Source: Bartonella sp. MM73XJBT.G (GTDB lineage Bacteria; Pseudomonadota; Alphaproteobacteria; Rhizobiales; Rhizobiaceae). From it: 41,672 nucleotides of DNA. Shown here piece after piece: positions 8,545 to 17,953 of this stretch. Position numbers and translations under genes: made by a program. Under the pieces are notes generated by a model, which was given only the letters and a program-made list of their open reading frames with translations, was not told the DNA's origin and ran no database searches. Each line of letters starts with the position of its first letter. Within the stretch, counting starts at the first letter, position 1. Location of the stretch: contig NZ_JAQISW010000010.1 in NCBI RefSeq assembly GCF_028618435.1, forward strand, positions 31,697 through 73,368. Direction: 5' to 3'.

Positions 8545-11500
8545 TTAAAAACGGTGACGCAATCCAGCAGAAAAACTCGCACCAGAAAAGCCAACTTTTT
8601 TAAGCCGATGCTGATAAGTGACATCCCCATAAAGCGAAAATTTTGAAGAAAGACGTGCATTAAACCCAAGTCCTGCTTCCAAAGAAGAACCAAAAGAACC
8701 TAACTGGAAATCATCTTTAAAAGAAACAAATTTCTTATCTTCAAAATTATGCAAATAAGAAAACTTACTATAAAAAGAAACCTCTCGTCCCTCTTCCACA
8801 ACACCAAGCGTCTTGCTTAAACGCCCACCAACACGCCCCATCCATTGATGAAATTTTCCCAAATCAACATCAATATGATCAGCATCATATGCCTGATTAA
8901 ACTGAAGATGCTGATAAATAACCTGAACCTGTGGATCAAAAACAACACCTTTACACCCTATTACAAACGTTTTGCCACTCGTTAAAGATCCACTAAACTG
9001 TTTCCCCTTTAACGCCATAACCTTGCCTCGTGCAAGGGTCAAAATATCTCCCTTAAAAAGACCATAGGATAACACACCATCGATATACAAACCTGTATCA
9101 TGCTGTAGACTTCCATAAGCCCCAACAGACCATTTATCCAATGTGTTTTTTTTACTTTGTTCAACCTCCTGAGGATGTAGAGAAAGTTTTCCATAGTTTC
9201 CCAAAGCCCCAAAGAATGTACGGGTATATAAACTTTCCATCTCGTTTAACAAAACACCTGCTTGAAAGGCATTATAATCCAGCTCAGCACTATAGCCATA
9301 TTCAAAATCAGATAAATTGGAAGTATAATGATGGCTTGCCCCATAAGCATGCAGAAAAAAGGCTGTATTTTTATTCTTTTCAGAAAAATAATAAAAAGCA
9401 CCCCGCATTGTCTCTAACATCTTATTTTGCGGTGTCATCTCCATCAACCCCACTTGGAATAAAGCATTTGGCAAAAGGAGATACGTTGGCAGTTGAGGAA
9501 CAACAGCTCTAATTCCTTGTTCAGCCTGCCCATTAAATGGGACAGAAAGATGAGATGAAGGCTCAACAGGAGCAGAAGGTTTAGAAGGCTTTGGTTCAAG
9601 GGGTAGAGAAGGAGAATCTGTAGATGAAGGAACGACCGGAACAGATGGCTTAGATGGCATAACCTCATCACTAGAAGTCTCAACGGGAACAGAAGGCATA
9701 GGCACAGTAGAAGGATCCTCTGGAGCCGTTGGTACAGAAGGAGGCTGAGGTGAAATGGGTTTAAAAGGAGTAAGTGTAGAATCCGTAGGAGAAAATGTTT
9801 CAGATGGGTTAGATCCTTCAGGCAAAGAAGGTGTAGAAGGTATAAGTGGAGGCTCAACAGTAGGTGGTTGTTCAGGCGAAATAGTCTCTGTTGGTCGCTC
9901 AGAAGGGGTCTTTTCTTCCTCAGATTGAGGAGGAATAACCGTAGGCGTCGGTTTAGAAGCAGATTCAGAAGAATCTAACTCAGAACCAATATAAACACTT
10001 TCGAGACGAAAGTCCCAAAAATCTCCTTTCCCTGCAACCAATCTATTTTGGGGATCCGCATTTCCAGCAGAAGAATTTGGACCATAGCCACGAAGTTTAT
10101 ATTGATAAGGAAAACCATTTACCGTCGTATAACTATTGAGTAACTTAAAAGAATTTTCCTCTGCCATCCCTGCAACTTGAATAAGTGAAACACTTTGACT
10201 TCCTTCACTGCCTGCTTCTTTATCTGAAGTTTTTTGAAACTTTTCCATCCCAATGAGGGTGGTTCCCACAACATCCCCATAGATCAAAATGCGATCCGTT
10301 TGTTGAGAATTAAATGAACCATCACTATGCATAAATGTGCTCATCTTAATCTGAGAATTACCTTCCGCACTGTATACTTTATTGGACACGTCATTCATAC
10401 CAGCTGTTTTATTGCTATTGTCTAATGTATGAATATCGTCTCCATTGTTTATTTTGTTTCCAATATACAATGTGTGATAATCTTGAGAGACATATTTCTC
10501 AAAAACAACGGTACTATCCAAAAGGCTCAAAGTAGAAAGTGATGAAACCGTAAAGTCTTGTGAGCCTTGATATTTACTCTTAGTAAGATACCATGTTGAA
10601 CTATTTTTTAACTGCAAATCAATACGAGACCTACCTTCAATGCGTGCTCCTCCTGTAAGAGTCGAAGAATAGGCTTGAACACGAAGAGAAGAATTATTTT
10701 CAGCTTTTAACAATAAATCACCAGAAATCTTTGTATTTTCCGATAATTCAAGGATAGCTTCAGCCCCATAACCAGCATCTCCCGTACCATAAACGGCAAT
10801 CCCCTCTGGAACTAAAAAATTTGTCTTTGATAACTGAACAGAGGCTTTTTCCAGAGCAACACCCTGCGCTCTCAGAGCACTCATATTACCCCATATATCA
10901 TTAGAATCTGATCCATAGAAATACAGACCATAAGCGCCCTTCCCCTGAATAGAAATATTGGATTTTTCAATCTTAATATTCGTCTTCTTAAATGCATCAG
11001 CTAAATTAAATGCTCGCAACAACCTACCTTTATTATTCACATTCCCTGAAGAAATTTTAACCAAAAAACCATGCATATCACTCAGTTCCATAGAACTATT
11101 ATTCAATTGAACAAAGCCACCTTGAGAGATATCAAAAGCTTCTGGTAATTTATTGACACTTTTCTCACCAACAATAACAGTTTTTTGTTCTCCTTTTCCC
11201 TTAATGACAGAACTATCGAAACTATACTCTCCCCCAAAAAGTGATGAAAACGGGCCCTTCCCATTAAAAATAACGCTACTCCCTGATAGTCTAATCTTTG
11301 AACCCAAACTGCTAATCAGAGCAATCTCTCCTATACCATTCAATTCTTTCGATGTCGTTTCTCTTGGTGTCGTTTCAATCTTGACACGCACTAAAGCAAT
11401 ATCTGTTCCTTTACCCAATGCAGAAATAGCATGAGAAACTCCTGTAATAGTGCCATCTGTCATGCGAATAACCGCACTTTCAGCATGAAGGGCTGGTATA

Positions 11501-11868
11501 TTCTTAAAATTTGAATCTTTTAGATTAAGACGAGCTCCCTCTTTTGCTAATGCACCATAGCCATATAATTCATCTGCGCTATCACCTGTAACAGTTATCT
11601 GAGATGCATCAACAACTGTACCTGCTTTTTCCACATATAGAGCTGAAATAGGAGTAGTGTCAGAAATATATTCTTGAGAATATTTTAAATGATAAGTTTT
11701 ATTTTCAATCGTATGTTTTTTACCATCATTGCATTTATAAAACTGAGCATTTGGATCACAGCGATTTCCTAAATGAGGAGAATTTGCATGAACACTCACG
11801 ATTGGCAAAAAAGAAACAATAGCCGTTGTGATAAATAAAAATCTATAATCCCTTAATACATTAACCAT
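8545..11868 (-). CDS. Autotransporter 1 (type Va), Pro-rich linker
   Basis: This 1107-aa predicted surface protein is secreted by the type V pathway. A signal peptide covers about residues 1-28 (ending SVHA). The mature N-terminus has the motif CDPNAQFYKCNDG (about 36-48), which is shared with the paralogues. The passenger to about residue 620 is a repetitive beta-helix-like region and ends with the autochaperone-type segment (TDRILIYGDV...IQVAG...YQYKLRGYGP, then WDFRLES). A Pro/Ser-rich linker (about 634-776) holds imperfect PSKPSVPV-type repeats. The beta-barrel domain (about 786-1107) starts VVPQLPTYLLLPN and ends in the typical Phe (HRF). It resembles the Bartonella inducible autotransporter / CFA group; adhesin or antigen function is inferred from that family. 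It is the first of five intact paralogues in a row. Confidence 0.9.
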   Translation of the reverse strand: MVNVLRDYRFLFITTAIVSFLPIVSVHANSPHLGNRCDPNAQFYKCNDGKKHTIENKTYHLKYSQEYISDTTPISALYVEKAGTVVDASQITVTGDSADELYGYGALAKEGARLNLKDSNFKNIPALHAESAVIRMTDGTITGVSHAISALGKGTDIALVRVKIETTPRETTSKELNGIGEIALISSLGSKIRLSGSSVIFNGKGPFSSLFGGEYSFDSSVIKGKGEQKTVIVGEKSVNKLPEAFDISQGGFVQLNNSSMELSDMHGFLVKISSGNVNNKGRLLRAFNLADAFKKTNIKIEKSNISIQGKGAYGLYFYGSDSNDIWGNMSALRAQGVALEKASVQLSKTNFLVPEGIAVYGTGDAGYGAEAILELSENTKISGDLLLKAENNSSLRVQAYSSTLTGGARIEGRSRIDLQLKNSSTWYLTKSKYQGSQDFTVSSLSTLSLLDSTVVFEKYVSQDYHTLYIGNKINNGDDIHTLDNSNKTAGMNDVSNKVYSAEGNSQIKMSTFMHSDGSFNSQQTDRILIYGDVVGTTLIGMEKFQKTSDKEAGSEGSQSVSLIQVAGMAEENSFKLLNSYTTVNGFPYQYKLRGYGPNSSAGNADPQNRLVAGKGDFWDFRLESVYIGSELDSSESASKPTPTVIPPQSEEEKTPSERPTETISPEQPPTVEPPLIPSTPSLPEGSNPSETFSPTDSTLTPFKPISPQPPSVPTAPEDPSTVPMPSVPVETSSDEVMPSKPSVPVVPSSTDSPSLPLEPKPSKPSAPVEPSSHLSVPFNGQAEQGIRAVVPQLPTYLLLPNALFQVGLMEMTPQNKMLETMRGAFYYFSEKNKNTAFFLHAYGASHHYTSNLSDFEYGYSAELDYNAFQAGVLLNEMESLYTRTFFGALGNYGKLSLHPQEVEQSKKNTLDKWSVGAYGSLQHDTGLYIDGVLSYGLFKGDILTLARGKVMALKGKQFSGSLTSGKTFVIGCKGVVFDPQVQVIYQHLQFNQAYDADHIDVDLGKFHQWMGRVGGRLSKTLGVVEEGREVSFYSKFSYLHNFEDKKFVSFKDDFQLGSFGSSLEAGLGFNARLSSKFSLYGDVTYQHRLKKVGFSGASFSAGLRHRF

Positions 11869-12029
11869 AATTCTATTCCCAATTTTTCTTTTTCCCCCCT
11901 TCCTGACTTAAAAATAAAAAATACGCGCAATAACACTCACTTAAACAAATGAATAGTGAGAAGTATACAACTTAGATATTCATTTTATACTTAACACAAC
12001 ACTCTGTAGCTTATATAAAATTCAGATTA

Positions 12030-13270
12030 TATTTCATGGACGCTTAAAAATGACAGCGCAACCCGTCTGAAAAAATCATCCCTGAAAAAGCTACTTTTCT
12101 AAAATGATGCAGATAAGTGACATCTCCACACAATACAAAGTTTGAAGACAACTGCATATTCAACTCCGCTCCAATTTCTAAAAAAGAACCCAAAGCTCCT
12201 CATTAGAATTCATCTCCAAACTGAACACATTGTTTTTTTCTAAAACTATTGGCAAAATGAAACTTTTCATTGAAAGAAACAACTTTTCCCTCTTCAAAAA
12301 GCCACAAGCGTCTTGCTTAAACGCCCACACACCAAGCATCAGACACAGATCAAGTTTTCCCCTTTCAATATCAAAACCATCAATATCTAATGTCTTATCA
12401 AAGCACACATTTTGATAAACGATCTGAAACTACGGATCAAAAATACGCCCCTTATATCCGCTCATAAATGACTTTCCAGCAATTAATGAAGCCCTCCAAA
12501 GCTGTTTACTTCAATGTTGTTGTCTTACCTCTTGCTTGCATGAGAACACCCCTTTTAAATATCCCATAGAGAAAAAGGCTACCGATATAAATAGCTGTGC
12601 CATTAGAAACACTAAAGTTAGTCTTTTGAACTGAATTTCTCCAATCCAGCCAATGCCTCTGATTCTATATATTCTTCTTGTGAGGGACGTTCTTTTAAAG
12701 TCCTCTCTCGAATTTCACGACCATGAAAAGAAATACTTGAATTCTCAAAAACAACCTCCATGCTCTCCATCACGAGACCATCAATATTTGAAACATTAAT
12801 CTTACCATCCTTAATAAAAAGAAAATCGCCTTGGCTTTAGTCCCCAAACAGCCTGATTGAAACCATGATCATAGACGCTTATACTTTTATCATTAACCGT
12901 GTTCTCACCACTTCCAGTAACGAAAACCTTATCCGAAGCAATCTTCATTTTTTCTCATGCAAATCTTCTTAAAAAATTGTAGCAGTGTTTTTTTAACGCC
13001 AAAACCCCACCAATCTCTAACTTCCTTTTTCTCTACCTTAATACTTACCTAACCAAACTTTTTTGCCTTCAAAACACCAGAAAAACTGCTATCAGTATCA
13101 GCAGCATCTGAACGAATATCACTCACACCACAACCCACGCTCTTCAAAAGCATCACATCAATAATACTTTAAAAGAAAACGACACGTTCCTGTTCCTTTA
13201 CATTGTAAACAAAGAATAGAACAGACGCCATAAGAGAACATAAAGATACATGAGGTTTTAATGCTTCCAT
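12030..13270 (-). pseudogene. Degenerate autotransporter remnant
   Basis: This is a decayed minus-strand paralogue with many stops and frameshifts. At the 5' end, an ATG at 13270 opens MEALKPHVSLCSLMAS plus a hydrophobic stretch, resembling the signal peptides of the intact genes. Passenger fragments follow, such as GSGENTVNDKSISVYDHGF near 12870-12930 and VSNIDGLVMESMEVVFENSS near 12740-12800. Barrel fragments occupy about 12030-12640 and line up with the barrel ends of the neighbours. The gene is much shorter than the intact ones, so large internal deletions have occurred. It cannot make a functional protein but can still donate sequence to its paralogues by recombination. Confidence 0.75.
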
Positions 13271-13473
13271 CACGATTAGTTCTAAACTTCTCTTACTTCA
13301 TCTTCATTAAAAATCGAAAAAAAAGACCTAGTTCATCGATAGATTATTACCATTATGTTTTTTAACATAATTCTTTTTGGATTATACGTAAAGTTAAAAA
13401 TCAGAAAAAAACACAATAAGGTCATTTTTTGTGTCTATAGTTTTCACAAAAGATGCATTAAAGAAAAATAAAA

Positions 13474-16400
13474 TTAAAAATGATAGCTTAGTCCACCAGA
13501 GAAATGCATTCCAGAAAAGCCAGATTTGGTAAATTTATGCTTATAAATCAGGTCACTATGAAAAGTGATTTTTGTGGATAATTGCGAATAAACACCAAAT
13601 CCAGCTTCTAAAGAAGAACCAAAAGAATCAAGTTGGAAAGCATCTTTAAAATACACAAATTGTTTATCATCAAAATTACGAACGAAATGAAACGTACCAT
13701 ATAATGAGAGAACCTGTGCATCTTTCATCAATGTCAGTGTTTTGGTTAAATGCCCGCCAATACGCATCCCCCAATGATCTGGTCTTCGCATATCAATATT
13801 AAGGTTATCAATATCACGCGTATTATGAAACTGAAGATTTTGATAAACAAATTGAACCTGTGGTTCAAAAATAAAACATCGACAGCTTATCATAAATGTT
13901 TTACCAGCGGTTAAGGAAAAACTTAAGGGCTTGCCTCTCAATGCAGCCGTTTTACCTCGCTCACGCGTAAGAACATTGCCATTAAACAAACCATAAGAGA
14001 AGAGACCATCTATATAAAGTCCCGTATTATGCTGCATACTCCCATATGCTGTGATTGTCCATTTATCAAATATACTTTCTTGATGTTGTTTCACCTCTCG
14101 AGGACGCAAAGAAAGTTTGCCATAATTTCCCATAATGCCAAAAGATGTCGTACTATATACATTTTCGATTTTCTTGAGTAAAACACCTGCCTCTAGTGCA
14201 TTATAATCAAGGTCGCCTCCATATCCATATTCCAGTGCAGACAAATTGGAAGCATAACGATGATGTCCCCCGTAACCACGCAAAAATAAAGCTGGATTTT
14301 CATTAGTTTTCAACAATCGACGAGAAAAAGTTCGCAGTGTTTGCAACTGCTTATTTTGATAACTGATATCCACCAATCCAGCATGAAATAAGGTATTTGG
14401 CACAAGAACATAAGTCAAAACCTGTGGAACAATAGTCCTCACATTTGGCCAAAAGTGAGAAGAAAGCTCAAAAATAGGGGGAGTAACAGAAGGCGGGACA
14501 GATGAGCCAGACGCAGGTGGAGAAACAACAGAAGGAGTGCGAGCAACAGAGGGCGGGACAGATGAGCCAGATGCAGGGGGAGAAACAACAGAAGAAGTAG
14601 GAGCGACAGAGGGCGGGACAGATGAGCCAAACGCAGGTGGAGAAACAACAGAAGAAGTGCGAGCGACAGAGGGCGGGACAGATGAGCCAGACGCAGGGGG
14701 AGAAACAACAGAAGGAGTGCGAGTGACAGAGGGCGGGACAGATGAGCCAGATGCAGGGGGAGAAACAACAGAAGAAGTAGGAGCGACAGAGGGCGGGACA
14801 GATGAGCCAGATGCAGGGGGAGAAACAACAAAAGGAGTGCGAGCAACAGAGGGCGGGATAGATGAACCAGATGCAGGGGGAGAAACAACAGAAGGAGTGC
14901 GAGCGACAGAAGGCGGGATAGATGAACCAGATGCAGGGGGAGAAACAACAAAAGGAGTGCGAGCGACAGAGGGCGGGACAGATGAACCAGATGTTGGCAC
15001 AACTGGATGAGATGGAGTCATAACTGGAATAACAGGTGCAAGAGAGGAAGGAGGAGAAACAGGAGGAGGACTTGGAATATCCAGCACAAAAACATCAGAA
15101 GCATCAGATATAGTTTTAAGATGGGAATCCCTATCAGGAGAATCTATAGAAGAAGAAAGACCTGGCTCCTGAGGCTTTTGCTGAGAATTAGGATCAATAG
15201 CCTCCTCTTCACCTCTAGTTATATTAGGATGAGTTTTAGGGAAAGAAGGATCCTCATCAGAAACAGGAGGGTCAATGAAATCAAGAACAGGAAAAACTTC
15301 AGTGGGATCAAAAGAGGAAGAATCAACCATTTTACTTTCAAGGCGAAAATCCCAAAATGTTCCAGTGTTTTTAAGCACCCTTTGATTGGAATCTGCCGTC
15401 CCTAAAGCAGAGCTTGGACCATAACTTTTAAGATGATACTGATAGGGGGAGTCTTCAAGTGTAACATACCCCCCCTTTAACTGAAAAGAATCTTCAGCGG
15501 CTTGTCCATAAACCTGAATAATGGAAATTCCCTGATCATTACCACCCTCTCCTGTCAATGCCCCTGGGCTTCCAGGAACCTTATAAACATCAACTGTTGT
15601 TTTTCCTTCAAGATCACCATTGATTAAAAGACGATCAGTTTTCTGATCTTCAAGCCTTCCTCCTTTATCTAAATAGGTATTAAGATAAAGATATGCGTCA
15701 CCGTACGCTTTATAAACAGTCCCTAATCCTTTTCCGATGAGAAGTGTCTGATAACCATCTGTTGTTTTGGATTTGAGTTCCTCAAAAATAAGAGAACTAT
15801 CCGTAAGTTCGACCGATGAAATAGAAGAATAATTTCCTAACCTAGAACCAGACACATCAGAGCTTTGTAATTGTCCATATTTTGGTCGCGATAAAATCCA
15901 CTTTGAACCATTTTTTAACACTATCTCAGCTGTAGAACTTTCATCAACATATGCGCTTCCTTGTAAGGTAGAAGCATCAGCTTCAATCTTGATATTGGAA
16001 TGTTCAACTGCTTTCAGAAGTGAATCGCCAGAAACTTTTGAATTTTGTAGGAGTTTAACAGAACTTTCAAATTCGTGGCTATAAAGAGCCGTACTTTCTG
16101 GGGCCATAAAAGTTGTCTGAGTCAACTGGATTGTCCCTTTTCCAGGTATGATTGTTTTTTTATCATTCAAGACAGCTTGCCAAAAAAAGTGCATACCATG
16201 AAATGCTTGTCCTCTTACAAAAACATTGGAATGTTTGATATGAGCAGCATTATGATTATTCCCTTGCAAGACAAGGCCATGAGCATTGTTAACATGAACA
16301 TTTCCCTTCTGAAAATGAATCATACCTTTTCCTTGAAGCATACTAAAAGCAGAACTTTCATGGTGATTGTCTGTATTTGTTGCCTGTTTTCCCTTTCCTG

Positions 16401-17034
16401 TTATAGAAACACCCTCTAAATTAAATTCTCCCCCTCCTCCTGTTTGAACGGCAATACCATCCGCAAAGTCAATTTTTCCTCCTTTCATATAGACTTTTGC
16501 CCCATTATGACTTAAAAGAGCTATTGCACCAGCAGATGTCTTAATCTCTGTCTTGGTCAAAGAAACAAGCGACTGCTCACTCGAAGCACTGATCCCCATT
16601 CTGGTTGCTTTGATCACCCCGTTTTGCATATCAAAAGCGCCATCCTCTTCAATATCGGCTCCTATCGACACATTATTTAACATGGAATTAAATAGAGCAA
16701 CGCCTCCCCCTTTTGAAGCTTTTACACCTGTTGTCCAAGTGTCTTTTTCAGAGTGTCCATCAGCATTCAAAACACTGTTAATGATTATAGCTTCTCCCTC
16801 AATGAGTGTATTTTCTCCTGATGCCTCTAAAGCTGCCTTAGAACTTTCACCCGTGAGTTGATAAGTTTTCCTAGAAATTTCATGTGTTTGACCATCATTA
16901 CAATGATAAAATGAGGCACTTTCATTACATGAATATTGCTTTTTCTGAGAGGAAACTTCACCGGCATCAGCATTGTGTACAAAGAAAAAAATAACCGTTG
17001 TAAAACGACATAAAGAGAGATGATTTTTGAACAT
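13474..17034 (-). CDS. Autotransporter 2 (type Va) with 20-aa linker repeats
   Basis: This 1186-aa predicted surface autotransporter has a signal peptide of about 24 residues (ending NADA) and the Cys motif CNESASFYHCNDG at about 36-48. The passenger runs to about residue 560 and ends with the autochaperone-like block (TDRLLINGDLEGKT, IIQVYGQA, YQYHLKSYGP, WDFRLES). A long linker (about 567-860) contains about 8.6 copies of a 20-residue unit SGSSVPPSVARTPSVVSPPA, encoded by 60-bp DNA repeats (14476-14995). The barrel domain (about 865-1186) starts IVPQVLTYVLVPN and ends YHF. A TTTACA-N16-TATATA promoter lies at 17136-17163. No good terminator was seen downstream. The repeats probably act as an extended stalk whose length can vary by slippage. 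Adhesin or antigen function is inferred from the family. Confidence 0.9.
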   Translation of the reverse strand: MFKNHLSLCRFTTVIFFFVHNADAGEVSSQKKQYSCNESASFYHCNDGQTHEISRKTYQLTGESSKAALEASGENTLIEGEAIIINSVLNADGHSEKDTWTTGVKASKGGGVALFNSMLNNVSIGADIEEDGAFDMQNGVIKATRMGISASSEQSLVSLTKTEIKTSAGAIALLSHNGAKVYMKGGKIDFADGIAVQTGGGGEFNLEGVSITGKGKQATNTDNHHESSAFSMLQGKGMIHFQKGNVHVNNAHGLVLQGNNHNAAHIKHSNVFVRGQAFHGMHFFWQAVLNDKKTIIPGKGTIQLTQTTFMAPESTALYSHEFESSVKLLQNSKVSGDSLLKAVEHSNIKIEADASTLQGSAYVDESSTAEIVLKNGSKWILSRPKYGQLQSSDVSGSRLGNYSSISSVELTDSSLIFEELKSKTTDGYQTLLIGKGLGTVYKAYGDAYLYLNTYLDKGGRLEDQKTDRLLINGDLEGKTTVDVYKVPGSPGALTGEGGNDQGISIIQVYGQAAEDSFQLKGGYVTLEDSPYQYHLKSYGPSSALGTADSNQRVLKNTGTFWDFRLESKMVDSSSFDPTEVFPVLDFIDPPVSDEDPSFPKTHPNITRGEEEAIDPNSQQKPQEPGLSSSIDSPDRDSHLKTISDASDVFVLDIPSPPPVSPPSSLAPVIPVMTPSHPVVPTSGSSVPPSVARTPFVVSPPASGSSIPPSVARTPSVVSPPASGSSIPPSVARTPFVVSPPASGSSVPPSVAPTSSVVSPPASGSSVPPSVTRTPSVVSPPASGSSVPPSVARTSSVVSPPAFGSSVPPSVAPTSSVVSPPASGSSVPPSVARTPSVVSPPASGSSVPPSVTPPIFELSSHFWPNVRTIVPQVLTYVLVPNTLFHAGLVDISYQNKQLQTLRTFSRRLLKTNENPALFLRGYGGHHRYASNLSALEYGYGGDLDYNALEAGVLLKKIENVYSTTSFGIMGNYGKLSLRPREVKQHQESIFDKWTITAYGSMQHNTGLYIDGLFSYGLFNGNVLTRERGKTAALRGKPLSFSLTAGKTFMISCRCFIFEPQVQFVYQNLQFHNTRDIDNLNIDMRRPDHWGMRIGGHLTKTLTLMKDAQVLSLYGTFHFVRNFDDKQFVYFKDAFQLDSFGSSLEAGFGVYSQLSTKITFHSDLIYKHKFTKSGFSGMHFSGGLSYHF
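14476..14995 (-). repeat. 60-bp tandem coding repeats (about 8.6 units)
   Basis: Each unit is exactly 60 bp and encodes 20 residues of Pro/Ser/Val-rich linker. Units differ at a few positions (ART/APT, PSVV/PFVV/SSVV), with variant units shared between non-adjacent copies, which suggests duplication and exchange within the array. Because 60 is a multiple of three, gain or loss of units keeps the frame. Confidence 0.9.
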
Positions 17035-17135
17035 AATTTTCTACAAACTTTCTTCCCCTTCTCTAAAAATAAAAAAACACGCGTTCTATTTAATAACGTT
17101 AGTTACGCGTGATAGTTAAAATACGTTTTGTGTTT

Positions 17136-17163
17136 TATATATCCACTATGCATTTTATGTAAA
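17136..17163 (-). promoter_or_regulatory. Putative sigma70 promoter of autotransporter 2
   Basis: On the minus strand, TTTACA (17158-17163), a 16-nt spacer and TATATA (17136-17141) lie about 100 nt upstream of the start at 17034. It belongs to the set of similar promoters in this window. Confidence 0.45.
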
Positions 17164-17880
17164 GCCATAATTTAAAAATATCACAATTTTAAATTGTATT
17201 ATTCACAAAGAGCTCGTAAAAATAGAATGAAATCCCCCGCATCCCAAAGCAGTAATCTCAAGAAAATTTGTAAATTGATAAAAAAGGAGATGACATATTG
17301 CCTCATAACTTTATGTTTATCGCGTTCTCTAAGAAAATCACAATCATCATATAAAATAGCCCCAAACAGCATATAGATATGTTGCCAATCACATGCTTGT
17401 TTTAAAAACACATCTCTCAACACACCGAAGCTCATTTTGCGATAGCGCCCATGAAGAGTATAATATTAAATTCATTAAACATCCCGTTTTTACACTTATG
17501 AATAAGTAAACCGAGACCCCCTACTTTATCAATCCTAAAATGTTATAACAGCCCTTGGCTCCTTAAGACAGCTCAGAAGAGACATTTTAACTTCTCTCTT
17601 ATCCAGTTTTTATTCACACGGCTCTCCCCACTTGTAATGTGTAAACGAATGATTTTTATCGATTCAACATAGAACAGATTTAAAATAAGAGAATCCCACG
17701 ATATTTTGTGTTTCTCATTCAATAAAAAAACAATCAATTATTATAGATCAGTATCTTGCATAGAAGAAAACAGCATAAAAAGCAAAAATTGAGCCCCATA
17801 AAGCCTTATCTCGTTTCTAAAAAGAAACAAATTTTTTCATGCAAAAAAACATTCTTTTAAAAAGCTTATCTTCAAAGTTG
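17164..17880. other. Spacer with decayed coding remnants
   Basis: No supported gene. A 78-codon minus frame (17199-17435) and remnants at 17436-17700 look like pieces of a decayed gene. The segment 17443-17475 matches the remnant and inverted repeat at about 3535-3570, with peptides FNEFNIILF here and LNEFTVIPF there. The parent gene is not recognised. Confidence 0.5.
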
Positions 17881-17897
17881 CAAACAAAATAATAATA

Positions 17898-17930
17898 AAA
17901 AAACCACAAGCGATACTTGTGGTTTTTTTT
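17898..17930 (-). terminator. Bidirectional hairpin terminator of autotransporter 3
   Basis: AAACCACAAG pairs with CTTGTGGTTT around a short loop, with A/T runs on both sides, 24 nt after the stop codon at 17954. Its stem sequence resembles that of the autotransporter 4 terminator, as expected for duplicated gene units. Confidence 0.8.
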
Positions 17931-17953
17931 AATTAATCCCAAAGGCAATCATT

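Noticed and set aside
9444..9857. A 137-codon Leu-rich minus-strand frame
   Set aside because: It is an alternative-frame shadow of the Pro/Ser-rich linker of autotransporter 1.
14476..14995. Possible CRISPR array
   Set aside because: The 60-bp units are contiguous with no unique spacers and are in frame with a protein linker. No cas genes are present.
14537..15010. A 157-codon plus-strand frame and a 187-codon minus-strand alternative frame over the linker of autotransporter 2
   Set aside because: Both are shadows of the 60-bp repeats, which stay open in several frames because the unit length is a multiple of three. Composition is purely repetitive and no start signals are present.
17199..17435. 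A 78-codon minus-strand frame as a real gene
   Set aside because: The neighbouring sequence is a decayed remnant shared with the 3-kb region, and the frame has no clear ribosome site, so it is more likely a leftover piece.
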